Positions 45,737 through 56,053 of a stretch of 64,000 nucleotides of DNA are shown one piece after another (position 1 is the stretch's first letter; each line of letters starts with the position of its first letter). The translations under genes were made by a program, and so were the position numbers. Source of the stretch: Alphaproteobacteria bacterium. Its GTDB lineage: Bacteria; Pseudomonadota; Alphaproteobacteria; ATCC43930; CGMCC-115725. Under the pieces are notes generated by a model, which was not told the DNA's origin, ran no database searches, and saw only the letters and a program-made list of their open reading frames with translations. The DNA is taken from the NCBI GenBank assembly GCA_019240125.1, contig JAFAYW010000183.1:1-64000 (forward strand), written 5' to 3'.

Positions 45737-46666
45737 CTAGCTGGACAGGCCCAGCATCAGAGACAGGTTCTGCACCGCCGCGCCCGACGCCCCCTTGCCG
45801 AGATTGTCGAGCCTGGCAATCAGGATCGCCTGCCGTCTGCTCTCGTTGGCACACACCGTCAGTTCCAGGCGGTTGGTGTCGTTCAGCGCCTCGGGCTCGA
45901 CCTTGCCATTCGCCGCCGCCTCGATGACCTGCACATAAGCGCACCCTTCATAATGCTGCGCCAACGCGTCATGCAGATCGGCGCCGCGTGGCTGGCCCGG
46001 CAAGTCGTCGAGGTGCAACGGCACTGAGACCAGCATGCCCTGCCGGAAATGGCCGACCGACGGCACAAAGATCGGGCGGCGGCTGAGCCCGCCATAGAGC
46101 TGGATTTCCGCGACGTGCTTATGTTCGAGGCCGAGCCCGTAAAGTTCAAAGGCCGGGCCGCCCTCGCGGTCGTGCGCCTCGATCATCGATTTGCCGCCGC
46201 CGGAATAGCCGCTGACCGCGTTGATCGCGATCGGGTAATCAGGCGGGATCAGCCCGGCCTCGACCAGCGGCCGGATCAGGCCGATCGCGCCGGTCGGGTA
46301 ACAGCCCGGGTTTGCTACCCTCGCGGACCCGGCGATCCGCGTATCCTGGCCCAGATTCATTTCCGGGAAGCCGTATTCCCAATTCGCCGCCACCCGATGC
46401 GCCGTGCTCGCGTCGAGCAATTTGGGCGCGTCGGCGCCGAGCTCATCGGCCAGGGACGCCGCCTCGCGTGCCGCGTCGTCCGGCAAGCAGAGCACGACGA
46501 GGTCGGCCTCCGCCATCATGTCGCGCCGCGCCGCCGGGTCCTTGCGGCGATCCGGCGCGATGCTCTTCAACGCGACCTCCGGCATCGCCGCGAGTCGGGC
46601 GCGGATGCCCAGGCCCGTCGTGCCGGCTTCGCCATCGATAAACACCACAGGCTTGTTGCTCGCCAT
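45737..46666 (-). CDS. argC: N-acetyl-gamma-glutamyl-phosphate reductase (short type)
   Basis: 'VVFIDGEAGTTGLGIRARL', 'VANPGCYPTGAIGLIRPLVEAGLIP', 'SGYSGGGKSMIE'. Confidence 0.93.
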   Translation of the reverse strand: MASNKPVVFIDGEAGTTGLGIRARLAAMPEVALKSIAPDRRKDPAARRDMMAEADLVVLCLPDDAAREAASLADELGADAPKLLDASTAHRVAANWEYGFPEMNLGQDTRIAGSARVANPGCYPTGAIGLIRPLVEAGLIPPDYPIAINAVSGYSGGGKSMIEAHDREGGPAFELYGLGLEHKHVAEIQLYGGLSRRPIFVPSVGHFRQGMLVSVPLHLDDLPGQPRGADLHDALAQHYEGCAYVQVIEAAANGKVEPEALNDTNRLELTVCANESRRQAILIARLDNLGKGASGAAVQNLSLMLGLSS

Positions 46667-46686
46667 GTCCCGACCCCCCAAAGAAA

Positions 46687-46714
46687 AACCCCGCCGGTAT
46701 CAACCGGCGGGGTT
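46687..46714 (-). terminator. Rho-independent terminator of the Fe-S oxidoreductase gene
   Basis: AACCCCGCCGG-TATCAA-CCGGCGGGGTT; on minus strand followed by TTTTTCTTT. Confidence 0.85.
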
Positions 46715-46890
46715 CTGGATTGTGCCTTATCTGCTGCTGATCACCGGGTGTTACATACCCTTATGACCGGCAACCTGGTCGCACGCAGCCCGAGCCCCGC
46801 CTTCAAGGCGGCGGCTACGTCGTGCGCGGCGCGGACCCATCGAAATCATGTTGTCGAGCCTACGGATCGTGCTGGCGATCGTCAACCGCT

Positions 46891-48204
46891 CTATGCGCCA
46901 CCGAACTCCGCCGCCAACGCATCCCGCACCGTATCGAGGTCGAGGCGGTTGGCTTCGATCATCGGGGCCGTCTCGACGATGATGTCGTCGATCTCGCGGA
47001 TTTGCTTCAACCGCTTGAACAGGTCTTCGCTGTTGAGGCCCAGCCCCTCGCCCAGCAATTCCATGAAATTGACCACTTCGAAGCTGCGGCCGTCGCCGGC
47101 ATCGCACATCTCGCGGTGGCAGGCATGGTAGACCGTGGCAAGCGTATCGACGCCGGCATCGGCTACCGCCTGCAATTCGCGGCGCACCAGCTCCTGCTTG
47201 AACTTGGGCAGTTGCGCCAGGCTGTTGGCCTGCGTGCCGACACGCGGCACATCGATTTCGACCAGCTCAGCGCCAGGGATGATCGAGATCAGCTTCTTGA
47301 CCGCCGCCATCGCTTCGGGGAACACCGGCCGCTCGTGTAGTGCGATGCGTTTGTTGACCGGACGCCGCATCAGCGCCGCCAGCTGATCGGCGCGGTCTCC
47401 GAGGAACGTCAGAAACGGGTTGAGGTCGAACGGCCGCTCGCCGAATTGCGCCTCGTAATTCGGCAATGAGACCTCGCCGATCGAAATCTGGCAGCTCGGG
47501 CACCAGGACAGCACGGTTGAGGTGCCTGCCGAGGCCAGCCCCTCGATCGTCGCATAGGCCATCTTGCTGTTGCTGGCGAAATCGCCTTCGCGGAACTGGT
47601 ACACACCGCAACATTGCCCGACGCCGCCCATCACCTCGTACTCGACATCGAGCAGGTCGAGGATGTCGAGGCACAGCAGCGCGATATGCGGCGTCTTGAC
47701 GACATTGCAGCCGGTATAGAAGACGACATCGGGCGGCCCCGCCTCCGGCCGGCGCGCTGGGCGAAAGCGCGACAACGTCTCGGGCGGCAATTGCAGGCGC
47801 GAAAGCACCCGCACGCCGCGGCTCATCGTTTGAAACGCCTTGCGCCAGCGCGTCTCGAGCGGTGCGCCATCTCGATTGCTGCGGGCGAAGCCCCTCGCCA
47901 GTTGCACCATGAAGCGCGGGTTGATGCCGTGCCGGCAGGCTGGAATGCAGTAGCCGCTGCCGCTGCACGACTCGCCCCAGGCGATGGCGTCGGCGGTGCC
48001 GGCGCCCCCTGTAAGCAGATCGACAATCCCAGCGGCGGTGGCGCTCGCATCAGCGCCGTCCAACCCGGCCGGTCCGGTCATCGGGCAGGCACCGAAACAA
48101 TCGCCGCAACGTGTGCAGGCGTCCGCAATCTCAGATGCACGCGTGCGGAATGCCGTTACATAATCGATGGCCTCCGAGGCGGTGTTCGCATGACCATCCA
48201 TCAT
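46891..48204 (-). CDS. (Fe-S)-binding oxidoreductase (GlpC/LutA/HdrB-like)
   Basis: 'CTRCGDCFGACP', 'CSGSGYCIPACRHG', 'YTGCNVVKTPHIALLCLDIL', 'GGVGQCCGVYQFREGD'. Confidence 0.88.
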   Translation of the reverse strand: MMDGHANTASEAIDYVTAFRTRASEIADACTRCGDCFGACPMTGPAGLDGADASATAAGIVDLLTGGAGTADAIAWGESCSGSGYCIPACRHGINPRFMVQLARGFARSNRDGAPLETRWRKAFQTMSRGVRVLSRLQLPPETLSRFRPARRPEAGPPDVVFYTGCNVVKTPHIALLCLDILDLLDVEYEVMGGVGQCCGVYQFREGDFASNSKMAYATIEGLASAGTSTVLSWCPSCQISIGEVSLPNYEAQFGERPFDLNPFLTFLGDRADQLAALMRRPVNKRIALHERPVFPEAMAAVKKLISIIPGAELVEIDVPRVGTQANSLAQLPKFKQELVRRELQAVADAGVDTLATVYHACHREMCDAGDGRSFEVVNFMELLGEGLGLNSEDLFKRLKQIREIDDIIVETAPMIEANRLDLDTVRDALAAEFGGA

Positions 48205-48431
48205 TCTTCTCCACGGAACTTGACGCTGAATTTGACGGAAACCCACAGATTCGGCCGAGTTGGCATCCATGCATAGATCGCATGAAAGATATGCTGTTAC
48301 GCATGGGATGATCGTCTGTTACAAAATGTTAGCGTTCTGTCATGAGTGAGATATGTGACGTGACCAGAACACGGCGCGCCAGCTTACAGTGTGACAGAGC
48401 AGAAATCTGTGTTGCAGGAGAAAAGTTAGCC

Positions 48432-48617
48432 ATGAACGTCGCCGTCAAGCTTCAGTCGGTCCGTCCCGTCTCTCAGATCGTCATTTCGTCGACCGAGCGC
48501 GATATCCGGGACTTTCTGAACGGCAAGAATAACGGCGAAGACCTCCTGCATGCCATGTATGACGATATCCTCGACGAAGCGGTGCCAGAGCGCCTGCTCG
48601 CCGTTCTACGCGGCTAA
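48432..48617 (+). CDS. NepR-like small protein (putative anti-sigma factor)
   Basis: 61 aa; C-terminal 'DLLHAMYDDILDEAVPERLLAVLRG' resembles NepR LR.xYd.ll.EPVPdRxlxLL motif. Confidence 0.65.
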   Translation: MNVAVKLQSVRPVSQIVISSTERDIRDFLNGKNNGEDLLHAMYDDILDEAVPERLLAVLRG

Positions 48618-48643
48618 TCCTGCAAATCTTTCGGAATGTAACA

Positions 48644-48674
48644 AAAACGGCCCGGTACCGTACCGGGCCGTTTT
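48644..48674 (+). terminator. Rho-independent (possibly bidirectional) terminator
   Basis: AAAACGGCCCGGTA-CCG-TACCGGGCCGTTTT. Confidence 0.88.
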
Positions 48675-48696
48675 CATGTTCGCGTATCAGTTTGTA

Positions 48697-49071
48697 TCAG
48701 TCCGGTAACTTGGTCGACTGCCAGGTGACCATTTGCCACTTGCCGCCTTTGTTCGCGTACACGTCGGTGAACCGCACGCCAAAGCTGTTCGGCTTGCCGC
48801 CGGCATTGACGCTGATTCGGCACACACCGGTCAGAACCACGCTGTCGCCGAGATCCTGCGCCTTGACATCGGACGGCACGACCGAGGTGTAGACCGTGCT
48901 GCCGTTTTCCATGTTGCCGATCAGGCTCTGCTTGGTGTCAAGCCTCGCCGACGAGTGCGTGTAGATCAGATCGTCGGACAGCACCTCGGTGAGTGTGCGG
49001 ATGTCCTTCTCGGCCATCGCGGTCATGCGCTTGCGATCGAGATCGATGATCGTTTGTCCGTTCCCGGCCAT
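48697..49071 (-). CDS. SnoaL-like/DUF4440 (NTF2-fold) protein
   Basis: 'DRKRMTAMAEKDIRTLTEVLSDDLIYTHSSARLDTKQSLI'. Confidence 0.82.
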   Translation of the reverse strand: MAGNGQTIIDLDRKRMTAMAEKDIRTLTEVLSDDLIYTHSSARLDTKQSLIGNMENGSTVYTSVVPSDVKAQDLGDSVVLTGVCRISVNAGGKPNSFGVRFTDVYANKGGKWQMVTWQSTKLPD

Positions 49072-49110
49072 GCTTTCCTCCTGCGTTAACGCCTGGGTTG
49101 TCGAATTCTT

Positions 49111-50034
49111 TCAGCGCACCATCAGCACCAGTTTGCCTTGCAGGTGGCGGCCTTCGCTGATCTTGTGCGCTTCGGCGGCGTCGGCGAGCTTATATCGGGT
49201 GATGGCCGGCGGCCAGACCGCGCCCGCTCCCAGCAGTTCCTTCATGCGTTCGAGATGCGCCCGGTCGCGCGCCACCTTAGGCCGCAACAGCTCGACATCG
49301 TCGCGCGGCTTCTGAAACCCGGCCGGTGCCGCCGCGATCCAGACGAGGCGGCCGCCCGGCTTCAGCACCTCGTAGGATTTGACCTGCACTTCGCCGCCGA
49401 CCGTGTCGAATACGACATCGCATTTCGGTGCTGATTTGGTGAAATCCTGCGTGCTGTAATCGATGATCTCGTCAGCCCCGAGGCTGCGCACGTAATCGTG
49501 GTTACGAGCGCTGGCGGTGGTCACGACGTGGGCGCCGATATGCTTGGCAAGCTGGATCGCGAACCCGGCGACGCCGCCGGCGCCGCCCTGGATCAGCACG
49601 GTTTCGCCGCGCTTCAACTTTGCGGTGTCTTCCAGCGCCCAGATCGCCGTGAGGCTGGTCAAGGCCATCGCCGCCGCCTCAGCATGGTCGAGCTTTGCCG
49701 GCTTTTTGGCGATGATGGCCGCCTTGATCGCGACCTTTTCGGCATACGCACCCTCGATCCCGGCATCGAGCACGCCAAACACCTCATCGCCCACCTGCAA
49801 GTCGGTGACAGCGGCACCCTTCGCGGCGACGACGCCGGAGAAATCGCGGCCGAGGATATAGGGGAATTTCAGCTTCGAATCGTAGCTGCCCTGGCGAACC
49901 TTCCAGTCCGCCGCGTTGACGCTGGCCGCCACGATATCGACGACAACTTCATCCGGCCCGGCCACCGGGTCGGCAATATCGCCATAACGCAGCATCTCCG
50001 GGCCGCCATGCGCCGACAGGATCGCCGCCTTCAT
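49111..50034 (-). CDS. NADP-dependent zinc-type/quinone oxidoreductase (MDR family)
   Basis: 'FPYILGRDFSGVVAAKG', 'VLIQGGAGGVAGFAIQLAKHIGAHVVTTAS'. Confidence 0.9.
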   Translation of the reverse strand: MKAAILSAHGGPEMLRYGDIADPVAGPDEVVVDIVAASVNAADWKVRQGSYDSKLKFPYILGRDFSGVVAAKGAAVTDLQVGDEVFGVLDAGIEGAYAEKVAIKAAIIAKKPAKLDHAEAAAMALTSLTAIWALEDTAKLKRGETVLIQGGAGGVAGFAIQLAKHIGAHVVTTASARNHDYVRSLGADEIIDYSTQDFTKSAPKCDVVFDTVGGEVQVKSYEVLKPGGRLVWIAAAPAGFQKPRDDVELLRPKVARDRAHLERMKELLGAGAVWPPAITRYKLADAAEAHKISEGRHLQGKLVLMVR

Positions 50035-50069
50035 TGCATTCTCCCCGCTTCCAGTGGATTGCCCGGCGT

Positions 50070-50810
50070 TTAGGCTTGCGGCGCGACCGAGAGGCGACCG
50101 ACCGTGCCGTGCCGTTCGATCAGGCTGGCGATAAGCCCGTTCTTCTTCGACTCCTCGACAAATTCGCGCAGGAAGACGAAGGCCGCTTCGTTCTTCTTGG
50201 GGGTGCCGATGGCTTGCTGAACGGACGCGAACTGGCCGTCGAGGATGCGCGAACCCGGGAGTTTTTCGACCAGCTCAATGAGACCGGGGCGCAGCCCCGC
50301 ATAGGCATCCATCTTCTCATCGGTGAAGGCCTTCACCGCCGCGTCGGCGCTGTTGTATTGCAGCAGCTTCGCGTTCTTCAGATTGTTTTCAAGCCACAAG
50401 CAATAGGCGCTGCGGGCGGTCACCGCGACACGCTTGCCGGCCTGATCAACCTCCGCCACCGATTTGATCGGCGAGCCGGCCGGCACCAGATAGGTCGCCT
50501 CGATCTCGCAGTAAGCGGCGGTGAACGACACCACCTGCGCGCGTTGCGGCTCGGCGCCGATATTGCCGATATCCCATTTGTCGTTCGGGGCGTCGTCGGC
50601 CAATTCGCCGGGCTTTTCATACGGAATGTATTTGACCGGCACACCGAGCCGGCCGGCCAGGGCCGCCGCCATGTCGGGCGACACTCCGGTCGGGTCGCCG
50701 GATGGGTCACGGCCGGTGACCAGCAGGAAATTTCCCATGTTGATCGCGGCGCGCAGAACGCCGGTCGGCGCGAGTTGGGCGATGACATCAGATGACGGGG
50801 TTACGGGCAT
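50070..50810 (-). CDS. transporter substrate-binding domain protein (amino-acid ABC type)
   Basis: 'VLRAAINMGNFLLVTGRDPSGDPTGVSPDMAAALAGRLGVPVKYIPY'. Confidence 0.85.
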   Translation of the reverse strand: MPVTPSSDVIAQLAPTGVLRAAINMGNFLLVTGRDPSGDPTGVSPDMAAALAGRLGVPVKYIPYEKPGELADDAPNDKWDIGNIGAEPQRAQVVSFTAAYCEIEATYLVPAGSPIKSVAEVDQAGKRVAVTARSAYCLWLENNLKNAKLLQYNSADAAVKAFTDEKMDAYAGLRPGLIELVEKLPGSRILDGQFASVQQAIGTPKKNEAAFVFLREFVEESKKNGLIASLIERHGTVGRLSVAPQA

Positions 50811-51042
50811 CGGGCGGGATCCGGATATGGTTAGGAATAGAGCAGAGGAATGAGCGAAATCGAGGCGAGGTTAGTACCGATCGGCGCGGCTCGCCAAGCA
50901 CGTGATTTCCCCAGCATCAAGAGGGTGCCCCGGCGAAGAACCCAGTTCTCGGCGCCGCGGGAAGCGGTATAAGGTGACGCCGCGGCTGGCGGGCCGTCCT
51001 GCCGGTTATAACGGCTCGCGCAAGGAGCCAGGGAGCACGCTC

Positions 51043-51990
51043 ATGAAACTCTGTTTCTTCAATGATTTCCGGATCGGCGTCGTCAAAGGCGATAGCGTGG
51101 TCGATGTGACCTCGACGGTCAGCGACATCCCACATGTCGAACCGGGCGACCTGATGAACGGGCTGATCGGCAAATTCGATCAGTATCGCTCAAAGATCGA
51201 GCAGGCCGTTTCAAGCGGCACCGGCGTCGCTCTGTCGAGCGTTAAGATCCGCCCGCCCGTCACCAAACCAGCGACAATCGACTGCATGGCCGTCAATTAC
51301 ATGGAAGACGGCACGCGCAGCGCCCCGGCGCCGATCAATGCCTTTCATAAATCGCCGAGCGCGATCATTGGCGACGGCGACACGATGGTATTGCCCGACG
51401 CACCCGCTACCATTTTCGAGGGCGAAGCGGAAATGGCGGTTATTATCGGCAAGCGCTGCAGCAATGTCAGCGAAGCCGAGGCGATGGATTACGTATTCGG
51501 CTACACCAACTTCATCGATGGCTCGGCACGCGGCTTGCCGCCAGCGGGCAATGTGTTCTTCCAGATGAAGTCGCGCGACACCTTCGCGCCGATCGGTCCG
51601 TATCTCGTCACCAAGGATGAGATCAAGGACCCGCAGAAGCTGCAGATCACGCTGAAGAATAACGGCCAGGTCATGCAGACCTTCAACACCGACGACATGG
51701 GCCACAAGATCGCCAAGTGCATTTCCTGGCTGTCGGCGATCCACACGCTCGTGCCGGGCGACATCGTCGCCACCGGCACCAACCATCGCGGCCTGAACCC
51801 GTTCATGGATGGCGACAAGGTCGAGCTCGAAACCGAAGGGCTCGGCCGGCTGACCTTCCATGTGAAGGACGACCTTAAGCGCACCTGGGCCCGCAAGACG
51901 CGGCTTCAGATGCACGAAGAGGTCAACGAAAAGACCGCGGGGCTCTATCCCGACATCACACCGCAGCTTACCGGCAAATACGCCAAGTAG
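51043..51990 (+). CDS. fumarylacetoacetate hydrolase family protein
   Basis: 'KSPSAIIGDGDTMVLP', 'FEGEAEMAVIIGKRCSNVSEAEAMDYVFGYTNFIDGSARG'. Confidence 0.9.
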   Translation: MKLCFFNDFRIGVVKGDSVVDVTSTVSDIPHVEPGDLMNGLIGKFDQYRSKIEQAVSSGTGVALSSVKIRPPVTKPATIDCMAVNYMEDGTRSAPAPINAFHKSPSAIIGDGDTMVLPDAPATIFEGEAEMAVIIGKRCSNVSEAEAMDYVFGYTNFIDGSARGLPPAGNVFFQMKSRDTFAPIGPYLVTKDEIKDPQKLQITLKNNGQVMQTFNTDDMGHKIAKCISWLSAIHTLVPGDIVATGTNHRGLNPFMDGDKVELETEGLGRLTFHVKDDLKRTWARKTRLQMHEEVNEKTAGLYPDITPQLTGKYAK

Positions 51991-52011
51991 CGGCGGCTTC
52001 CGGCAAACCGC

Positions 52012-52049
52012 TCACCCTCCCTTCGCAAGGTCCTCGCAGGGGAGGGTGA
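52012..52049. repeat. inverted repeat TCACCCTCC-N20-GGAGGGTGA
   Basis: 9-bp perfect arms between convergent genes; could be terminator-like or dispersed palindrome. Confidence 0.5.
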
Positions 52050-52071
52050 TCAGCGCGGCAATACCGTCGCG

Positions 52072-52905
52072 CTAACGGTGGCGGCGCAGGAAATCGATAA
52101 AGATCGCCGCCAATAGGCCCTCCTTGGCGTCCCACTCCTCGAATGCAACATCGAGGTCGGCGCGGTCTTCGGTCAGCACCTCATGATATTCGCTGTTCGG
52201 CATCAGCCGGTGCGCCACTTGACCGGGATTGCGCGGGTGTACCCGGTCATTGCCCGGGATGATGCAGGCCGGCACGGTCATCGACCGCAAATCCTCGGGT
52301 GACAGCCCGATCACGGCATGATCGGAGCCAGCCTCGAAGCTATGCCGCCAGCGTTTCATGCGGGCGATGAAATCCTGCGGTTCGATCGCCATCAAGCGGT
52401 CGCGGCTTTGCGGATTGTTGCCGATGATCTCGCGCCAGTGGTCCATCGCGCAGACCGCCTCCATGCCGCCGCGCTGCGCCGCCTCGACATGCGAGGTGTA
52501 GTACTGATTCGCGAGGTGCTTTGCGGCATAAGCACCGCCGGTCACACGCCACAGCAGAAGGCCGCGCACCGCCTCGGGCCGGCGCAAGGTCAGGACCATC
52601 GCGAGGCGGCAGCCTGACGAGCTGCCGCCGATATAGGCCGGCAATGCGTCGATGCTCTTCAACAGCTCATAAAGGTCTTCGGCCCACACTTCGTTTTCGC
52701 TGTCCCCTTCGATCAAGACGTCGGAGGCACCGGTATTGCGCCGGTCGTAGACCACGACCCTGTAGCCGGCCTCGGCGATCTTTTCGCCGAGCCCGCGTAC
52801 CGACATGCCGCCGCGTCGGCCACCCGGCTGTATCGCGACGAAGGGGCCGCGATCGCCGAGTATATCGTAGTGCAGATTGATGCCGCGGATCTGAGCGACG
52901 GGCAT
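52072..52905 (-). CDS. alpha/beta hydrolase
   Basis: ATG at 52905; 'YVVYDRRNTGASD'-like, 'YIGGSSSGCRLAMVLTLRRP'. Confidence 0.87.
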   Translation of the reverse strand: MPVAQIRGINLHYDILGDRGPFVAIQPGGRRGGMSVRGLGEKIAEAGYRVVVYDRRNTGASDVLIEGDSENEVWAEDLYELLKSIDALPAYIGGSSSGCRLAMVLTLRRPEAVRGLLLWRVTGGAYAAKHLANQYYTSHVEAAQRGGMEAVCAMDHWREIIGNNPQSRDRLMAIEPQDFIARMKRWRHSFEAGSDHAVIGLSPEDLRSMTVPACIIPGNDRVHPRNPGQVAHRLMPNSEYHEVLTEDRADLDVAFEEWDAKEGLLAAIFIDFLRRHR

Positions 52906-52981
52906 GGGGGTCCTCCCTTTCGGTTGGCGAGCGGTTGCCGCGATGGTAGCTGATTTCGCACAGCGGAACAGCGAGGCGGCG

Positions 52982-53980
52982 ATGCAAGTCGGGTTTTTCT
53001 TCTGGCCGTTCAGCCCGGACCTGGTCGGCCGCGTGGCCGAGGCAGCCGAGGGCTTCGGGTTCGACATGATCGGGATCGCTGACACGCCGGGTAATGCGAT
53101 GGATCCATGGATCGCTGCGACACTGGTGGCGCAGGCCACCACTCGGTCCCGCATATCACTCTGCGTCAGCAACCTCACTTCGCGCCATCCGGCAGCATCC
53201 GCCGCGGCGATCGCGTCGCTCGACCTGTTGGCGCCGGACCGCGCGATCCTCGGCATCGGTACCGGGCATAGCGGCACCACCAATCTTGGCCTGCCCCGCT
53301 CGACCATCGCCGAGATGGAGGCCGGCACGCGCTTTATGCAAGCCTTGCTGGCGGGCCAGCCCGCGACCTGGCAGGGCCGCACGGCCCACTTACCCTGGGT
53401 GAAGCGACCGAGCCCGGTCTTTGTTGCCGCCTCAGGGCCCAAGGCGCTGGGCAGCGCAGGCGCTACCGCGAACGGCGCCTTTGTCAATTTTGGCATCGAC
53501 GGTGAAAACCTGAAGCGCACCGAAGCGGCAGTGCGGCAGGGTGCCGCCGCGGTCAGCCGCAATCCGGACGATGTCGAGGTCTGGCAGATCGCCGCGCTCG
53601 ACTGCAACCGCGACGGCACCGCCGCGCGCCAGCGGATCGGCGCTATTCTTGCCTTCATGGCGGGCGGTTACATCCTGCAAGGCGATCCCACCGCGCGTGG
53701 TGTGCCGGCCGAACTATGCGATGCGATCGGCGAATTGCGGCGCCGCTATAGCACGCGCCCGGGCGCCGCCGACGCCGCACTGGTCGATGAATTGGGACTG
53801 TTCGATTACCTGTCACGCCGGTTTGCGATCTACGGCACGCCCGAGCAATGCCGAGACCAAATGCTCGCGGCGCAAGCCGCTGGACTGTCGCGCGTCATGT
53901 TCACCGTCAGCCTGGCGGCCGACCCGGTCGCGACCGTCGAGCTGTTTGGCAGAGAAGTCTTGCCTGCCCTGCAGACATAG
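52982..53980 (+). CDS. LLM-class flavin-dependent oxidoreductase
   Basis: 'MQVGFFFWPFSPDLVGRVAEAAEGFGFDMIGIADTPGNAMDPWIAATLVA'. Confidence 0.85.
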   Translation: MQVGFFFWPFSPDLVGRVAEAAEGFGFDMIGIADTPGNAMDPWIAATLVAQATTRSRISLCVSNLTSRHPAASAAAIASLDLLAPDRAILGIGTGHSGTTNLGLPRSTIAEMEAGTRFMQALLAGQPATWQGRTAHLPWVKRPSPVFVAASGPKALGSAGATANGAFVNFGIDGENLKRTEAAVRQGAAAVSRNPDDVEVWQIAALDCNRDGTAARQRIGAILAFMAGGYILQGDPTARGVPAELCDAIGELRRRYSTRPGAADAALVDELGLFDYLSRRFAIYGTPEQCRDQMLAAQAAGLSRVMFTVSLAADPVATVELFGREVLPALQT

Positions 53981-54143
53981 CCCGAGCCGGCGCTTGCCAA
54001 ACGACGCGCGGCGCCTTACCTAACCCCGGCGTAAACCTCACGCAGGATTTGCGGCGCTCCGCTATGGAGAGCCGCTCCGGTGTCGGCCCGATCTTCGGGA
54101 CCGATCTTCTCCTGCGGCGGCCTAACCGGAAAGGACAGTTCAG

Positions 54144-54977
54144 ATGGCACTTCCCGAGTACTCGATGCGTGGGCTTCTCGAAGCCGGCGTGCATTTTGGT
54201 CACCACACAAGGCGCTGGAACCCGAAGATGGCGCCGTACCTCTTTGGCGTCCGCAACGGCATTCACATCATCGACCTGGAACAGAGCGTGCCGCTGCTGC
54301 GGCAAGGGCTCGAGGCGATCCGCGAGGTCGTGTCCGGCGGTGGACGCGTGCTGCTCGTCGGCACCAAGCGCCAGGCGCAGGACGCCATCGCCGATGCCGC
54401 GAAGCGCTGCGGCCAGTATTATGTCAACTACCGCTGGCTCGGCGGCATGCTGACAAACTTCAAGACGATCTCCCAGTCGATCAAGCGCTTGCGCGAGCTC
54501 GATGAGCGTATCGTCGCCGAGGAAAGCGGCCTCACCAAGCGCGAGCTGCTCGAACTGACGCGCGACCGCGACAAACTCGAACGCGCGCTGGGCGGCATCA
54601 AGGACATGGGCGGACTCCCCGATATCCTGTTTGTGATCGACACGAACAAGGAAGCGATCGCGGTCGCCGAGGCGAACACGCTGCGTATTCCCGTCGTAGC
54701 CGTGCTCGATTCGAACTCGTCGCCCGACGGCATCGCCTATCCGATCCCGGGCAATGACGACGCCATGCGTGCCATTCACATGTATTGCGACCTGGTATCG
54801 GGCGCAGTGCTCGATGGATTGCAGGCCGAGCTCGCGGCATCTGGCATCGATATTGGCGCGCGGGCGGAAGTCCCCGACGAGATGGTCACCGATGACGAGA
54901 CAGCCGACGAGGCTCCGGCTGAAGCCGTCATGGCCGAGGCGGAGACCGAGGGCGAGAGCGCACCCGCCGCGGAATAA
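54144..54977 (+). CDS. rpsB: 30S ribosomal protein S2
   Basis: '[37 protein letters not shown]'. Confidence 0.98.
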   Translation: MALPEYSMRGLLEAGVHFGHHTRRWNPKMAPYLFGVRNGIHIIDLEQSVPLLRQGLEAIREVVSGGGRVLLVGTKRQAQDAIADAAKRCGQYYVNYRWLGGMLTNFKTISQSIKRLRELDERIVAEESGLTKRELLELTRDRDKLERALGGIKDMGGLPDILFVIDTNKEAIAVAEANTLRIPVVAVLDSNSSPDGIAYPIPGNDDAMRAIHMYCDLVSGAVLDGLQAELAASGIDIGARAEVPDEMVTDDETADEAPAEAVMAEAETEGESAPAAE

Positions 54978-55004
54978 ACAGGCTCGAACGAGAGGATTTG
55001 ATCG

Positions 55005-55940
55005 ATGGCCGAGATCACGGCAGCGCTGGTCAAGGAGTTGCGCGAAAAGACCGGCGCCGGGATGATGGATTGCAAGCGCGCCCTGGGGGAAACCTCGGGC
55101 GACATGGAAGGTGCGGTCGACTGGCTGCGCAAAAAGGGCCTAGCGGCCGCCGCCAAAAAGGCAGGGCGGGTCGCGGCCGAAGGTCTGGTCGGCATGGCCA
55201 CGCGCGGCCTTGCCGGCGCCGTGGTCGAGGTCAATTCTGAAACGGATTTCGTGTCGCGCAACGAGCTGTTCCAGGCATTTGTGCGCACCGCCGCCGGATT
55301 GGTGGTCGGCGGCGACGGCTCGGCCGAAGGGCTGGGTGCGATGCCCTACCCGGGCACCGGCCGCAGCGTCGCCGACGAACTGACGGAGCTGGTCGGCCGC
55401 ATTGGTGAAAACCTCGTATTGCGGCGGGCTGCCCGGCTGGAAGTGTCGAAGGGTGCGGTCGCCTCCTACATGCACAATTCCTTGGCACCCGGGCTCGGGA
55501 AGATCGGTGTATTGGTGGCTCTTGAGTCCGAGGCCGCCGCCGACGCGTTGGCCGCGCTAGGCCGGCAACTGGCAATGCATGTCGCCGCCGCGAACCCGCA
55601 GTACCTTGAAAGCACCGCGGTGCCCGGCGCGGCGCTCGATCGCGAACGCGATGTGCTGCGCGAGCAGGCATTGGCCAGCGGCAAGTCGGTGGACGTCGTC
55701 GACAAGATGGTCGAAGGCCGTCTGCGCAAGTTCTACGAGGAGACGGTGCTGCTCGATCAGGTCTTCTTCGGACCGGATTCTGACGGTAAGAGCCGGGTGC
55801 GTCAGGTCGTCGAAGCGGCTGCCAAGAAAGCTGGCTCGCCGATCAAGGTGACCGGGTTTGTCCGGATGCAGCTGGGCGAAGGCATTGACAAGCCGGTCGG
55901 CGATCTTGCCTCCGAGGTCGCCGCGACGCTGAAGCACTGA
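55005..55940 (+). CDS. tsf: translation elongation factor Ts
   Basis: '[20 protein letters not shown]', 'ETDFVSRNE'. Confidence 0.98.
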   Translation: MAEITAALVKELREKTGAGMMDCKRALGETSGDMEGAVDWLRKKGLAAAAKKAGRVAAEGLVGMATRGLAGAVVEVNSETDFVSRNELFQAFVRTAAGLVVGGDGSAEGLGAMPYPGTGRSVADELTELVGRIGENLVLRRAARLEVSKGAVASYMHNSLAPGLGKIGVLVALESEAAADALAALGRQLAMHVAAANPQYLESTAVPGAALDRERDVLREQALASGKSVDVVDKMVEGRLRKFYEETVLLDQVFFGPDSDGKSRVRQVVEAAAKKAGSPIKVTGFVRMQLGEGIDKPVGDLASEVAATLKH

Positions 55941-56053
55941 CGCAACCGGGACGTGCGCTGCGCGCTGCGGCGACACGTGCAAATCGGATGCGGTTTGTGT
56001 AGGGTGCGCCCGCCTGCGTGGGCGGGCATTTCAGCCAGGTGGGCGCGCGCCGT

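Noticed and set aside
54020-54143. Possible structured leader upstream of rpsB
   Set aside because: Some hairpin potential, but I could not match it to a known S2 leader motif by eye
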